Positions 33,235-42,562 are shown, numbered from the stretch's first letter. The stretch is DNA of 64,000 nucleotides from Paracoccaceae bacterium (GCA_030697175.1 JAUYQR010000017.1:62001-126000), one strand, 5' to 3'. Translations and numbers: made by a program. Notes: generated by a model from the sequence alone, not told the origin.

Positions 33235-35643
33235 ATGACCGAACCTCTTTCCTCCAGCTACCCTGTCCTGCCGCTGCGCGACATCGTGGTCTTTCCGCAC
33301 ATGATCGTGCCGCTCTTCGTGGGCCGCGAAAAATCGGTTCGCGCTCTGGAAGAAGTGATGCAGGACGACAAGCAGATCCTGCTGTCCTCGCAGGTGGACC
33401 CCACCGTCGATGACCCCACCACAGACGGCATCTACCGCACCGGCGTGCTTGCCAACGTGCTGCAATTGCTCAAGCTTCCTGACGGCACCGTGAAGGTTCT
33501 GGTCGAAGGCAAGGCCCGCGTGCGGATCACCGGCTTCATCGAAAACCCCTCGTTCTTCGAGGCCAGCGCCGAAACCCTGACCGAAACCGCAGGCGACAAG
33601 ACCTCGGTCGAAGCCCTCGTCCGCGCGGTCAGCGAGGAATTCGAGCGCTACTCCAAGGTCAAGAAGAACATTCCCGAAGAGGCCCTCGCCGCGGTGTCCG
33701 ACACCCGCGAACCCGCGCGGCTGGCTGACCTTGTTGCCGGTCACCTTGGCATCGAGGTTGGTCTGAAGCAGGATCTTCTCGAGACCCTCGACGTGGCCGA
33801 GCGGCTGGAAAAGGTGTTCGGCCAGATGCAGGGCGAGCTTTCGGTGCTTCAGGTCGAAAAGAAGATCAAATCCCGCGTGAAAACGCAGATGGAGCGGACC
33901 CAGCGCGAATACTACCTGAACGAGCAGATGAAGGCGATCCAGAAGGAACTTGGCGACGGCGAAGAGGGCCAGAACGAGGTTGCCGAACTGGAAGAGCGGA
34001 TCAAGAAGACCGCGCTGTCGAAAGAGGCCCGCGAGAAGGCGGATGCCGAGCTGAAAAAGCTCAAGTCGATGTCGCCGATGTCGGCCGAAGCCACCGTCGT
34101 GCGCAACTACCTCGACTGGCTTCTGGGCGTGCCGTGGGGCACCAAGTCCCGCGTCAAGAAAGACCTCGTCGCCGCGCAAAAGGTGCTTGATGCCGATCAC
34201 TACGGTCTCGACAAGGTCAAGGAACGCATCGTCGAATATCTGGCTGTCCAGGCCCGCTCGACCAAGCTGAAAGGCCCGATCCTCTGCCTCGTCGGCCCGC
34301 CCGGCGTGGGCAAGACCTCGCTTGGCCGTTCGGTCGCCAAGGCCACGGGGCGCGAATTCATCCGTATCTCGCTGGGCGGCGTGCGCGACGAATCCGAGAT
34401 CCGCGGCCACCGTCGCACCTACATCGGCTCGATGCCCGGCAAGATCATCCAGACGCTGAAAAAGGCGAAGACCACCAATCCCCTCATCCTGCTCGACGAG
34501 ATCGACAAGATGGGCCAGGATTTCCGTGGCGACCCGGCCTCGGCGCTGCTGGAGGTGCTTGATCCCGAACAGAACAACACCTTCGTCGACCACTACCTCG
34601 AGGTGGAATACGACCTGTCGAACGTGATGTTCATCACCACGGCGAACTCCTACAACATGCCGGGTCCGCTGCTGGACCGGATGGAGATCATTCCGCTGGC
34701 GGGCTACACCGAGGACGAAAAGCGCGAAATCGCCAAGGGCCACCTGATCGACAAGCAGATCAAGGGCCACGGGCTGCGCAAGGGTGAATTCAAGATCACC
34801 GACGACGCCCTGCAAGAGATGATCCGCACCTACACCCGCGAAGCCGGCGTGCGGAACCTTGAACGCGAGATCGCGAAACTTGCCCGCAAGGCGGTGACCG
34901 AGATCGTCAAGAACAAGGGTGGCACCGTCACCGTGACGCCGGACAACCTCGAATCCTTCCTCGGGGTGAAGCGGTATCGTTACGGTCTGGCGGAAAAAGA
35001 GGATCAGGTCGGCGTCGTCACCGGCCTTGCCTGGACCTCTGTCGGCGGCGATCTCTTGCAGATCGAGGCGCTGAAACTGCCGGGCAAGGGCCGGATGAAG
35101 ACCACCGGCAAACTGGGCGACGTGATGAAGGAATCGATCGACGCGGCGGCCTCTTACGTCCGTTCGATCAGCCCGCAGATCGGGGTGAAACCGCCCAAGT
35201 TCGAGACGATCGACATCCACGTCCATGTCCCGGATGGTGCCACGCCGAAAGACGGCCCCTCGGCCGGTCTGGCGATGGTCACCTCCATCGTGTCGGTCCT
35301 GACCGGCATCCCGGTCAAGAAAGACATCGCCATGACCGGCGAAGTCAGCTTGCGCGGCAACGCCATGCCGATCGGCGGCCTCAAGGAAAAACTCCTTGCG
35401 GCGCTCAGGGGCGGCATCAAGACGGTGTTCATCCCCGAGGAGAACGAAAAGGATCTGGCCGAGATCCCGGACAACGTGAAGTCCGGCCTCAAGATCATTC
35501 CCGTAACCCACGTGCGGGAAGTCCTGGCCCAGGCCCTTGTCCGCCAGCCCGAACCGGTCGAATGGGACGAGGCGGCAGAAGAAGCCGCCGCTGCCGCCCG
35601 GCTTGCCGGCGGTGCGGTGCCGCCGGTCCAGACCGCGCACTGA
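33235..35643 (+). CDS. lon: ATP-dependent protease Lon
   Basis: Cytoplasmic protease that degrades misfolded and regulatory proteins. It has 802 residues, standard for LonA. N-terminal substrate-binding domain ([20 protein letters not shown]), coiled-coil region near 200-290, AAA+ module with Walker A GPPGVGKT (Lys360) and [11 protein letters not shown], and the C-terminal protease domain with catalytic Ser676 in PKDGPSAG and Lys719 in [14 protein letters not shown]. The ATG at 33235 follows CAAGGACGACGCT. The frame is open 119 codons further upstream, but that stretch contains the tandem repeat and has no homology. Transcription ends at the hairpin at 35664. Confidence 0.97.
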   Translation: MTEPLSSSYPVLPLRDIVVFPHMIVPLFVGREKSVRALEEVMQDDKQILLSSQVDPTVDDPTTDGIYRTGVLANVLQLLKLPDGTVKVLVEGKARVRITGFIENPSFFEASAETLTETAGDKTSVEALVRAVSEEFERYSKVKKNIPEEALAAVSDTREPARLADLVAGHLGIEVGLKQDLLETLDVAERLEKVFGQMQGELSVLQVEKKIKSRVKTQMERTQREYYLNEQMKAIQKELGDGEEGQNEVAELEERIKKTALSKEAREKADAELKKLKSMSPMSAEATVVRNYLDWLLGVPWGTKSRVKKDLVAAQKVLDADHYGLDKVKERIVEYLAVQARSTKLKGPILCLVGPPGVGKTSLGRSVAKATGREFIRISLGGVRDESEIRGHRRTYIGSMPGKIIQTLKKAKTTNPLILLDEIDKMGQDFRGDPASALLEVLDPEQNNTFVDHYLEVEYDLSNVMFITTANSYNMPGPLLDRMEIIPLAGYTEDEKREIAKGHLIDKQIKGHGLRKGEFKITDDALQEMIRTYTREAGVRNLEREIAKLARKAVTEIVKNKGGTVTVTPDNLESFLGVKRYRYGLAEKEDQVGVVTGLAWTSVGGDLLQIEALKLPGKGRMKTTGKLGDVMKESIDAAASYVRSISPQIGVKPPKFETIDIHVHVPDGATPKDGPSAGLAMVTSIVSVLTGIPVKKDIAMTGEVSLRGNAMPIGGLKEKLLAALRGGIKTVFIPEENEKDLAEIPDNVKSGLKIIPVTHVREVLAQALVRQPEPVEWDEAAEEAAAAARLAGGAVPPVQTAH

Positions 35644-35663
35644 TCGGACGCCAAATGACCAGA

Positions 35664-35690
35664 AAGGCGCGCCTTCGGGCGCGCCTTCTT
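35664..35690 (+). terminator. Rho-independent terminator after lon
   Basis: AAGGCGCGCC-TTCG-GGCGCGCCTT: a 10-bp perfect stem with a stable UUCG loop, followed by CTT, 21 bases after the lon stop. Confidence 0.85.
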
Positions 35691-35777
35691 CGCATCTGCC
35701 GGCCCACCGAATCCTGTGGCCTCGCCCCGCGACCCGCACTATCGTGCCAGGCGAACAGCAGCGCCCGGAACCCCCAC

Positions 35778-36254
35778 ATGCCCGCCACTCCGCCCAAAGC
35801 TCCCGCCAAGACCGGCGCGAAAGCCACCGCAAAACCCGCAGCCCGGCTGGCCGTGGTGCAGGCCAAGGCCGCGCCCCCCGCCAAGCGCCCTGCCAAGTCG
35901 AAACCCGACGCCGCACCCAAGGCCACCGCACTCAAGGCCACCGCACTCAAGGCGGCACCCGACGCGACCCCAAAGGCCGATGTGCTGCGCCTGAAAGACC
36001 TTGTCGCTGCCGTGGTCGACGCGACCGACATGAAGAAATCCGACGTCAAGCGCGCGCTCGAGGCCACGCTCGCCAGCCTCGCCGCCGCCCTGAAGCGCGG
36101 CCACGACCTCAACCTGCCGCCGCTTGGCCGGGCTCGTGTGGCGAAGACCTCCGAGAAGGACGGCACCGCCACGCTGACCCTGAAACTCCGCCTCGGCGGA
36201 GGGGCCGGGCAGGGCGCGAAACAGCCTCTTGCAGACAGCGGAGAGGACGACTAA
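35778..36254 (+). CDS. HU-like DNA-binding protein with Ala/Lys/Pro-rich N-terminal tail
   Basis: 158 residues in two parts. Residues 1-72 are almost only Ala, Lys, Pro and Thr (AKTGAKATAKPAARLAV and similar), like a histone H1 tail. Residues 73-150 match an HU/IHF-type fold (LKDLVAAVVDATDMKKSDVK ... LAAALKRGHDLNLPPLGRAR), with the DNA-binding arm shortened or diverged. It is probably a nucleoid-associated protein. The tail contains a duplicated 15-bp unit (AAGGCCACCGCACTC at 35919 and 35934), so it may vary in length between strains. The start at 35778 sits where the low-complexity tail begins. Confidence 0.75.
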   Translation: MPATPPKAPAKTGAKATAKPAARLAVVQAKAAPPAKRPAKSKPDAAPKATALKATALKAAPDATPKADVLRLKDLVAAVVDATDMKKSDVKRALEATLASLAAALKRGHDLNLPPLGRARVAKTSEKDGTATLTLKLRLGGGAGQGAKQPLADSGEDD

Positions 36255-36267
36255 AACCCCCCGCAGC

Positions 36268-36342
36268 GGGAGATTAGCTCAGCGGTAGAGCGCTTCGTTC
36301 ACATCGAAGATGTCAGCGGTTCAAATCCGTTATCTCCCACCA
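36268..36342 (+). tRNA. tRNA-Val (anticodon CAC)
   Basis: A 75-base cloverleaf: acceptor GGGAGAT pairs with ATCTCCC, D-arm GCTCAGCGGTAGAGC, anticodon stem CTTCG/CGAAG with loop TTCACAT (CAC, reads GUG), T-arm with GGTTCAAATCC, encoded CCA. Followed at once by a terminator. Confidence 0.95.
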
Positions 36343-36350
36343 TCCTTCCC

Positions 36351-36379
36351 AAGGCGCACCCGAAACGGTGCGCCTTTTC
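36351..36379 (+). terminator. Rho-independent terminator after tRNA-Val
   Basis: AAGGCGCACC-CGAAAC-GGTGCGCCTTTTC: a 10-bp stem, six-base loop and T-tail, 9 bases after the tRNA. Confidence 0.85.
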
Positions 36380-36408
36380 AATTCCTTACCCGCCAGAGGA
36401 GTCGTCCC

Positions 36409-36945
36409 ATGCCCACCGGCCACGTCTTCATCGCCACCAGCCTCGACGGTTTCATCGCCCGCCCCGACGGCTCGCTTGATTGGCTTCTCAGCCGCGATGC
36501 GCCGGGCGAAGATCACGGCTACACCGCCTTCATCGCTGATATCGACGGCCTCGTGATGGGACGCGGCACCTATGAGGCGGTCGCCGGTTTCGATCCCTGG
36601 CCCTACGACAAACCGGTTCTCGTGCTGTCAAGAACCCTCGCCGCCACGCCCGTTCCCGCCCATCTCGCAGGCCGTGTCCGCTTTGCCGATCTCACCCCCG
36701 CCGCCGCAATGGCGCAGCTTCACACCGAAGGCATGACCCGCGTCTGCGTCGATGGCGGCCAGGTGGTGCAGGCCTTCCTGACCGACAACCTGATCGCCGA
36801 CATGGTCATCACGCAGGTCCCGGTCCTGATCGGCGCGGGACGGCCGCTCTTCGGCAAGATTGCGTCCGACATCGGGCTCACGCACCTCAAGACGGTGGCG
36901 TTCCCTTCCGGACTGGTCCAGTCTCATTACCGCGTCGGGGCCTGA
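36409..36945 (+). CDS. Dihydrofolate reductase-family protein (RibD C-terminal-like)
   Basis: A 178-residue protein of the YyaP/RibD-C type NADPH reductase fold: HVFIATSLDGFIARPDGSLDWL at the start (substrate loop), DGLVMGRGTYEAV in the middle (NADPH-binding GRGTYE), KPVLVLSRTL, VCVDGGQVVQAFL, and the C-terminal VPVLIGAGRPLFG. These small homologues are widespread and usually of unknown substrate; this is not the folate-pathway FolA. AGAGGAGTCGTCCC precedes the ATG. A short DUF4287 gene follows 25 bases later. Confidence 0.85.
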   Translation: MPTGHVFIATSLDGFIARPDGSLDWLLSRDAPGEDHGYTAFIADIDGLVMGRGTYEAVAGFDPWPYDKPVLVLSRTLAATPVPAHLAGRVRFADLTPAAAMAQLHTEGMTRVCVDGGQVVQAFLTDNLIADMVITQVPVLIGAGRPLFGKIASDIGLTHLKTVAFPSGLVQSHYRVGA

Positions 36946-36970
36946 CCCGACTGGCACAGGACAGACCGCC

Positions 36971-37180
36971 ATGCCCGACCAGATCAAAGGCCCCGCCTCC
37001 TACTTTGCCTCGATCGAAAAGACCACCGGCCAGCCCATCGCGCAGTGGCTGGCGCTGGTCGAAGGAATGACCGGCCTGAAGCACATGGAAAAGGTCGCCC
37101 GGCTGAAAGCCGACCACGGGCTTGGCCATGGCCACGCCAACGCCATCGTCGCCCATGTCGGGGCCAGGACCAAAACCTGA
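36971..37180 (+). CDS. DUF4287 domain protein (69 aa)
   Basis: A small soluble protein consisting almost entirely of the DUF4287 domain: YFASIEKTTGQPIAQWLALV, then HMEKVARLKADHGLGHGHAN and AIVAHV. The HGLGHGHANAIV stretch is the family hallmark. Function unknown. It is probably co-transcribed with the DHFR-like gene. It is a complete member rather than a fragment, because many database members are of this size. Confidence 0.82.
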   Translation: MPDQIKGPASYFASIEKTTGQPIAQWLALVEGMTGLKHMEKVARLKADHGLGHGHANAIVAHVGARTKT

Positions 37181-37251
37181 CGCCGGATCGGCGGGGCAGG
37201 GCCGCACATCGCTTGCCATGTCCCGCCGGATCGGTGTAGACGGCACCCGTC

Positions 37252-37327
37252 GGGCGGTTAGCTCAGTTGGTAGAGCGTCTCGTTTACACCGAGAATGTCG
37301 GGGGTTCGAGTCCCTCACCGCCCACCA
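37252..37327 (+). tRNA. tRNA-Val (anticodon TAC)
   Basis: A 76-base cloverleaf: GGGCGGT pairs with ACCGCCC, D-arm GCTCAGTTGGTAGAGC, anticodon stem TCTCG/CGAGA with loop TTTACAC (UAC, reads GUA and GUG), T-arm GGGGGTTCGAGTCCCTC, encoded CCA. Confidence 0.95.
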
Positions 37328-37375
37328 CCCGGATCAGCCTTGCCGGTTGCGCCCGTCCTTCCCATCTTCCTCTTT

Positions 37376-37420
37376 GCGAAAATATCCCGGGGGTGCGGGG
37401 GCTGGCCCCCGCTTTTCGGA
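37376..37420. repeat. Dispersed repeat, family A
   Basis: GCGAAAATATCCCGGGGGTGCGGGGG ... CCCCCGC: the AAATATCCC box followed by the GC-rich hairpin. It occupies the middle of the 203-base gap between tRNA-Val and the pirin gene; the rest of the gap shows nothing else. Confidence 0.7.
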
Positions 37421-37530
37421 CAGCACCGCCGGGACTCGCGGCCTGTTTACCTCCGCACAGGGGCCTCGCGCCGAAAGCTAATGCGTTCCTGACCGCGCGC
37501 GCCTACCTTCCCCTCAAAGGAGACCGCGAC

Positions 37531-38469
37531 ATGAGCTGGAACCCCGCCCTCGACCCCACGATCCCGATCGGTGACGCCGTCGATGCCATCGAGACCGTCA
37601 TCGTCCCGCGCGCCCGCGACCTTGGCGGGTTCGAGGTGCGCCGCGCGCTGCCCTCGGCCGCGCGCCAGATGGTCGGCCCCTTCATCTTCTTCGATCAGAT
37701 CGGCCCGGCCGAGTTTCTGACCGGGCAGGGCATCGACGTCCGCCCGCACCCGCACATCGGCCTTGGCACCGTCACCTACCTGCTGAAAGGCCGCCTCCAT
37801 CACCGCGACAGCCTCGGCACCGACCAGTGGATCGAACCGGGCGCGGTGAACTGGATGAAGGCCGGCTGGGGCATCACCCACTCCGAACGCACCGATGGCC
37901 CGGTGCGCCAGACCGGCCAAACCATGTTCGGCCTGCAAACCTGGCTCGCCCTGCCGAAGGACCACGAGGATGACCCCGCCGCCTTTGTCCACACCCCCGA
38001 AGCCGCCCTTCCCGTGCTGGACGGCGAAGGCAAGACCGTCCGCCTGATCCTCGGCACCGCCTGGGGCGAGGCCGCACCGATGGAAACCCCGTCCGAGATG
38101 TTCTACGCCGACGCGACCCTCGCGCCGCACGCCGCCATCCCCTTGCCTGACGATCACGAAGATCGCGGCGTCTACATCCTTTCCGGCGATGTCACCGTCG
38201 GCGGCCAGACCTTCCCGACCGGGCAGATGCTGATCTTCCGCCCCGGCGACCGGATCAGTGTCAGGGCCGGGGCCTCGGGCGCGCGCCTGATGCTTCTCGG
38301 CGGGGCCACGATGGACGGCCCGCGCTTCATCTGGTGGAACTTCGTCGCCTCATCCAAGGATCGCATCGCCGCCGCGAAAGAGGCCTGGCGTGCCGGCGAC
38401 TGGGCGCATGGCCGCTTCAAGCTGCCGCCCGAGGACACCGCCGAATTCATCCCTGCGCCCGAGACATGA
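37531..38469 (+). CDS. Pirin-family bicupin protein
   Basis: A 312-residue two-cupin iron protein. The N-terminal cupin shows the metal-binding pattern RPHPHIGLGTVTYLLKG ... HHRDS (His residues near 72-100); GAVNWMKAGWGITHSERT follows, as in pirins. The C-terminal cupin is FPTGQMLIFRPGDRISVRAG. Bacterial pirins include quercetinase-like dioxygenases and proteins with regulatory roles, so the reaction here is open. CAAAGGAGACCGCGAC lies before the ATG. It is a lone gene between a family A repeat and the tRNA-Asp pair. Confidence 0.9.
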   Translation: MSWNPALDPTIPIGDAVDAIETVIVPRARDLGGFEVRRALPSAARQMVGPFIFFDQIGPAEFLTGQGIDVRPHPHIGLGTVTYLLKGRLHHRDSLGTDQWIEPGAVNWMKAGWGITHSERTDGPVRQTGQTMFGLQTWLALPKDHEDDPAAFVHTPEAALPVLDGEGKTVRLILGTAWGEAAPMETPSEMFYADATLAPHAAIPLPDDHEDRGVYILSGDVTVGGQTFPTGQMLIFRPGDRISVRAGASGARLMLLGGATMDGPRFIWWNFVASSKDRIAAAKEAWRAGDWAHGRFKLPPEDTAEFIPAPET

Positions 38470-38554
38470 AATCCACCGCTTCCCCATTGACGCCGCCAAC
38501 CCCCTTGCGTAAGACGGCGCACGTTCGGAAGGCACCTTCCGGGCAGCGAGATGC

Positions 38555-38631
38555 GCGGTGGTAGCTCAGTTGGTTAGAGTACCGGCCTGTCACGCCGGGG
38601 GTCGCGGGTTCGAGCCCCGTCCACCGCGCCA
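38555..38631 (+). tRNA. tRNA-Asp (anticodon GTC), copy 1
   Basis: A 77-base cloverleaf: GCGGTGG pairs with CCACCGC, D-arm AGCTCAGTTGGTTAGAGT, anticodon stem CCGGC/GCCGG with loop CTGTCAC (GUC), T-arm GCGGGTTCGAGCCCCGT, encoded CCA. An identical copy lies 114 bases downstream. Confidence 0.95.
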
Positions 38632-38668
38632 ACCTCGCCCCAAAAGGTGCCCGAAAGACTGATCCTGC

Positions 38669-38745
38669 GCGGTGGTAGCTCAGTTGGTTAGAGTACCGGC
38701 CTGTCACGCCGGGGGTCGCGGGTTCGAGCCCCGTCCACCGCGCCA
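38669..38745 (+). tRNA. tRNA-Asp (anticodon GTC), copy 2
   Basis: Identical in all 77 bases to the copy at 38555, with the same two-base GC prefix but a different 37-base spacer. A tandem duplicate; both are likely on one transcript. Confidence 0.95.
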
Positions 38746-38757
38746 GATCGTCCCCCT

Positions 38758-39210
38758 TCAGTCCGCTGCATCGTCGCGCAGCCGCATCCGATAACGGATG
38801 TGGCCGTCCGACAGCACATAGCTGTCGTAAAGCGCCCGCGCCTTGGCGTTGTCCTGATCGGTGTGCCAGTAAAGCCGCCCCCAGCCCTTTGCCCGCGCCA
38901 GCGCCACCAGATCGTCGATCAGCGCCCGGCCCAGCCCCAGCCCACGTGAGTCCGGTGCCACGAACAGATCCTCCAGATAGCAATCATCCGTCGCAGCCCA
39001 GGTGGAAGGGTGGTGCAGGTGGATCGCAAACCCCGCGACACGGCCCTCCGCCTCCACCAGCCGCGCCTTCACCGGCGACGCGGGGTCCATCAACCGCTGC
39101 CACGTCGCTTCGGTCACTTGCTGTGGCAAATCCACCTCGTAGAACGCCAGATACGCCGCCCAAAGCTCTTGCCATCCGGCCTTGTCGCCCGGCCCGGCAT
39201 CGCGGATCAC
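38758..39210 (-). CDS. GNAT-family N-acetyltransferase
   Basis: A 150-residue acetyl-CoA-dependent acyltransferase. The core motif A is LEDLFVAPDSRGLGLGRALI (about 88-107; Q/RxxGxG/A acetyl-CoA loop), and the C-terminal YWHTDQDNAKARALYDSYV is typical of the diamine/amino-acid acetyltransferase-like branch. The GTG at 39210 overlaps the dipeptidase stop as GTGA and has GAGG five bases ahead, so I prefer it to the ATG nine codons upstream. Coupled translation with the dipeptidase suggests a shared role in handling amino compounds. The substrate is unknown. Confidence 0.85.
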   Translation of the reverse strand: MIRDAGPGDKAGWQELWAAYLAFYEVDLPQQVTEATWQRLMDPASPVKARLVEAEGRVAGFAIHLHHPSTWAATDDCYLEDLFVAPDSRGLGLGRALIDDLVALARAKGWGRLYWHTDQDNAKARALYDSYVLSDGHIRYRMRLRDDAAD

Positions 39211-40580
39211 CGCAGCCTCGCCAGCACGCGCGCCCATGACCGGATGCCCTTGTGGAAGCTTTCCAGATCATACTTCTCGTTCGGCGAATGGATCTGGTCG
39301 TCGTCGCGGCCAAAGCCTATCAGCATCGCGTCCATGCCAAGGTAGGTCTTGAAATACCCCGCAATCGGGATCGACCCGCCGGTGCCGATAAAGGCCGCAG
39401 GCCGGTTCCATTCCTCGGTCAGGGCCGCCCGCGCCGCCTCGAACGCCGGATCGTCGATCGCCATCACCGACGCGGGGCTGCCTGCGATCCCGTCATGCCA
39501 TTCGATCCGGCAATCGGCGGGCAGTTGCGCCTCGGCCCAGGCGCGGAACGCGGGCAGGATCTTCGCCGGATCCTGCGTCGACACCAGCCGGAAGCTGACC
39601 TTGGCATGCGCCTCTGCCGGCAGCACGGTCTTGAACCCGGCGCCGGTATAGCCGCCCCAGATGCCGTTCACCTCGGCTGTGGGCCGCGACCAGATCAGTT
39701 CCAGGGGCGTGCGGTCCTGCTCTCCTGCGGGCACCGAAAGCCCGACATCGCCCAGATAGCGCGCATGGTCGAAGGCAAGGCTCTGCCACTGCTGGCGCAG
39801 ACTGTCGGGCAGTTCCGCCACATCGTCATAGAATCCCGGCACCTGCACCCGCCCCGTCTCGTCATGCAGGCCTGCCAGAATCTTCGTCAGCACATGGATC
39901 GGGTTCCGGGCGAGGCCGCCATAAGACCCCGAATGCAGGTCGCGGTCGGCGGCATGGACGGTGAACTCCGCCTTGCACAAGCCCCGCAGCATCGTGGTGA
40001 TTGCGGGAATCCCATCCTCGAACATGCCGGTATCGCAGATCAGCGCAAGGTCCGCCCGCAACTCCGCCGCATGTTCACGCAGAAACGGGATCAGCGAGGG
40101 CGAGCCGGACTCCTCCTCGCCCTCCAGAAAGATCGTCAGCTTCCCGGGCAGGCTGCCATGCACATCGCGCCACGCCCGGCATGCCTCGATGAAGGTCATC
40201 AACTGGCCCTTGTCATCCGACGACCCACGCGCCCGGATGACCTTACCCTTCGGCGTGTCCTGCACCCCGGGGTCAAACGGATCACGGTCCCACAACTCCA
40301 AGGGATCAACCGGCTGCACATCGTAATGCCCGTAAAACAAGAGGTGCCGCCCGCCCGCGCCGCCATGCCCCACCACCATCGGATGCCCCGGCGTGGCCCT
40401 TGCCGCCGCGTCGAACCCCATCCCCCGCAGATCCTCGGTCAGCCACTCCGCCGCCCGCGCGCATTCGGCCTTGTAAGCCGGATCGGTCGAAATCGAGGGG
40501 ATGCGCAACAGCGCCATCAATCTGTCCAGCGCCTCCGGCAGGGTTTCGTCGATACGGGCCAGCACGGCGTCGATGGTCAT
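39207..40580 (-). CDS. M20-family dipeptidase (metallopeptidase)
   Basis: A 457-residue di-zinc aminoacyl-dipeptidase of the M20 family (CNDP/PepV-like). Seen: LLFYGHYDVQPVDPLELWD (first metal His and nearby Asp), RGSSDDKGQLMTF (bridging Asp), FLEGEEESGSPS (catalytic Glu and metal Glu), the dimerisation insert DLHSGSYGGLARNP, and the C-terminal FGRDDDQIHSPNEKYDL (last metal His). Cytoplasmic, no signal peptide. It ends 4 bases inside the downstream acetyltransferase gene. Likely role: breakdown of dipeptides or modified dipeptides for amino-acid recycling. Confidence 0.92.
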   Translation of the reverse strand: MTIDAVLARIDETLPEALDRLMALLRIPSISTDPAYKAECARAAEWLTEDLRGMGFDAAARATPGHPMVVGHGGAGGRHLLFYGHYDVQPVDPLELWDRDPFDPGVQDTPKGKVIRARGSSDDKGQLMTFIEACRAWRDVHGSLPGKLTIFLEGEEESGSPSLIPFLREHAAELRADLALICDTGMFEDGIPAITTMLRGLCKAEFTVHAADRDLHSGSYGGLARNPIHVLTKILAGLHDETGRVQVPGFYDDVAELPDSLRQQWQSLAFDHARYLGDVGLSVPAGEQDRTPLELIWSRPTAEVNGIWGGYTGAGFKTVLPAEAHAKVSFRLVSTQDPAKILPAFRAWAEAQLPADCRIEWHDGIAGSPASVMAIDDPAFEAARAALTEEWNRPAAFIGTGGSIPIAGYFKTYLGMDAMLIGFGRDDDQIHSPNEKYDLESFHKGIRSWARVLARLR

Positions 40581-40698
40581 TCTTCTCTCCCGAATGTGAT
40601 CGGGATCAAGCCTATCAGGCGACGGGGGACTGTCCAGACCGCGCGAGTTGCGCTAAACGCTGCGGCAATCTGGAACGGTTCCTAGGCAAGGACAGCTC

Positions 40699-41094
40699 AT
40701 GGCCGCAAAACTCCTTCTGGGCGCGATGCTTCTCGCCGCTGCACCCCTTGCGGCACAGACCGTGCCGGTGGAAACCTCCACCCTCGGCACATCGGCGATC
40801 ACCCTGCACCTGCACCCGTTCCTTACCGAAGAGGAACTCACCACCCTCCGCCTCGTGATGACCAACGAACAGGCACTGTCCCTGTTCGTGCCGGGCACGC
40901 CTGGCCACGCCGCCCTTGCCGTATCGCCTGATGACGGCTTCATCCGCGTCGGCGCGCCGATGGGGTCTGCCACCGCCGTAGCCGACCTGCCCGATGCCGC
41001 CGCCGCCGCCGCCGCTGCCCTTGCCGGTTGCGATGCGGCCAAGCAAACCGAGGCGCCTTGCGTCGTCGTGCTGGAAATCGCCCCGGCACCCTGA
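40699..41094 (+). CDS. Putative secreted/periplasmic protein (131 aa)
   Basis: It has a Sec signal peptide (KLLLGAMLLAAAPLAAQ, cleavage after AAQ or LAA), then a small domain of about 110 residues with LTEEELTTLRLVMTNEQALSLF, an Ala-rich stretch (AAAAAAALAGC) and one disulfide-capable Cys pair (GCDAAKQTEAPC). Start ATG at 40699 after AAGGACAGCTC. No family is recognised. It lies upstream of hemA with the FnrL-type box in between, so it is probably transcribed separately. Confidence 0.65.
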   Translation: MAAKLLLGAMLLAAAPLAAQTVPVETSTLGTSAITLHLHPFLTEEELTTLRLVMTNEQALSLFVPGTPGHAALAVSPDDGFIRVGAPMGSATAVADLPDAAAAAAAALAGCDAAKQTEAPCVVVLEIAPAP

Positions 41095-41148
41095 ACCGGC
41101 ACCCTGACTGAAAGGGCGACAATTCGCCCCCTTGGCTGCGGCCGCCGC

Positions 41149-41162
41149 TTGACCCACATCAA
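41149..41162. promoter_or_regulatory. FnrL/Fnr box upstream of hemA
   Basis: TTGACCCACATCAA fits the Fnr/FnrL consensus TTGA-N6-TCAA perfectly and lies 59 bases before the hemA start. In Rhodobacter, hemA is under FnrL control through a very similar site, linking tetrapyrrole synthesis to low oxygen. Confidence 0.8.
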
Positions 41163-41220
41163 GGCCGCAGTCAGACCGATCTGACACCAAGGGTCGCATG
41201 ACCCTGACGGAGAGATGAAG

Positions 41221-42444
41221 ATGAGCTATGCCACCGCCCTCGACGCCGCCCTGCAACGGCTGCATGGCGAAGGCCGTTACCGTACCTTCATCGACATCGA
41301 ACGCCGCAAGGGCCAGTTCCCCCACGCCGTCTGGACCCGCCCGGACGGCACCGAAAAAGACATCACCGTCTGGTGCGGCAACGATTACCTCGGCATGGGC
41401 CAGCACCCCGAAGTCCTCGCCGCGATGCACGAGGCCCTCGATGCCACCGGCGCAGGCTCGGGCGGCACCCGCAACATCTCCGGCACCACCGTCTATCACA
41501 AGCGGCTGGAGGCTGAACTCGCCGACCTGCACGGCAAGGAGGCCGCCCTCGTCTTCACCTCCGCCTACATCGCCAACGACGCCACGCTTTCCACCCTGCG
41601 CCAGATCTTCCCCGGCCTGATCATCTACTCCGACGCCCTGAACCACGCCTCGATGATCGAAGGCGTCCGTCGCGGTGGCGGCGAAAAGCGCATCTTCCGC
41701 CACAACGACCTGGCGCACCTGCGCGCGCTGCTTGCCGCCGACGATCCCGCCGCGCCAAAGCTCATCGCCTTCGAATCGATCTACTCGATGGACGGCGACT
41801 TCGGCCCGATCAAGGCGATCTGTGATCTGGCCGAAGAGTTCGGCGCCCTCACCTACCTCGACGAGGTTCACGCCGTCGGGATGTATGGCCCGCGCGGGGC
41901 AGGGGTTGCCGAACGCGACGGCCAGATGCACCGGATCGACATCATCAACGGCACGCTGGCCAAGGCCTACGGCGTGTTCGGCGGCTATATTTCTGCATCT
42001 GCAAAGATGTGCGACGCGGTCCGCAGCTATGCCCCCGGCTTCATCTTCACCACCTCGCTGCCCCCCGCCGTTGCAGCCGGTGCGGCGGCCTCCGTGCGCG
42101 TGCTGAAAACCGCCCAGCACCTGCGCGACGCCCACCAGACCACCGCCCGCATCCTGAAGCTCCGGCTCAAGGGCCTTGGGCTGCCGATCATCGACCACGG
42201 CTCACATATTGTGCCGGTCCACGTCGGAGACCCCATCCATTGCAAGATGCTCAGTGACATGCTGCTGGAAACCTACGGCATCTACGTCCAGCCGATCAAC
42301 TTCCCCACCGTGCCGCGCGGCACCGAACGCCTGCGCTTTACCCCCTCTCCGGTCCACGACGCCCGGGCCATCGACGCCCTCATCAAGGCAATGGACGCGC
42401 TGTGGAGCCATTGTGCGCTAAATCGCGCCGAGGCTGCCGGCTGA
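41221..42444 (+). CDS. hemA: 5-aminolevulinate synthase
   Basis: Condenses glycine and succinyl-CoA to 5-aminolevulinate, the first step of tetrapyrrole (haem, B12, bacteriochlorophyll) synthesis by the Shemin route. It is a 407-residue PLP enzyme with [43 protein letters not shown] and the cofactor-lysine motif [14 protein letters not shown]. It aligns end to end with R. sphaeroides HemA (…CALNRAE). The ATG at 41221 (MSYATALD) has GGAG nine bases upstream; the ATG two codons earlier is too close to it. The FnrL box upstream suggests oxygen control. No heme or photosynthesis genes are adjacent. Confidence 0.97.
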   Translation: MSYATALDAALQRLHGEGRYRTFIDIERRKGQFPHAVWTRPDGTEKDITVWCGNDYLGMGQHPEVLAAMHEALDATGAGSGGTRNISGTTVYHKRLEAELADLHGKEAALVFTSAYIANDATLSTLRQIFPGLIIYSDALNHASMIEGVRRGGGEKRIFRHNDLAHLRALLAADDPAAPKLIAFESIYSMDGDFGPIKAICDLAEEFGALTYLDEVHAVGMYGPRGAGVAERDGQMHRIDIINGTLAKAYGVFGGYISASAKMCDAVRSYAPGFIFTTSLPPAVAAGAAASVRVLKTAQHLRDAHQTTARILKLRLKGLGLPIIDHGSHIVPVHVGDPIHCKMLSDMLLETYGIYVQPINFPTVPRGTERLRFTPSPVHDARAIDALIKAMDALWSHCALNRAEAAG

Positions 42445-42562
42445 CCTTTCTCGCATGTGCAAAAACCCTTGCCCTGTGCTACGGTTTGCCCAATACGACG
42501 CCCTGTGAGTCGTTAGGGACGGCGACTCGAACGTCAGTGCGCACCGAGGGGACAGGTTCTGG

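Noticed and set aside
32512-35931. A 1139-codon open frame antisense to lon
   Set aside because: Composition is that of a reversed lon gene. Only the terminal 132 residues after the ATG at 32910 look like a protein (hydrophobic helices).
38555-38745. tRNA-flanked genomic island
   Set aside because: The tandem tRNA-Asp genes could be integration sites, but no integrase, direct repeat of a tRNA 3' end or foreign gene block is visible nearby.
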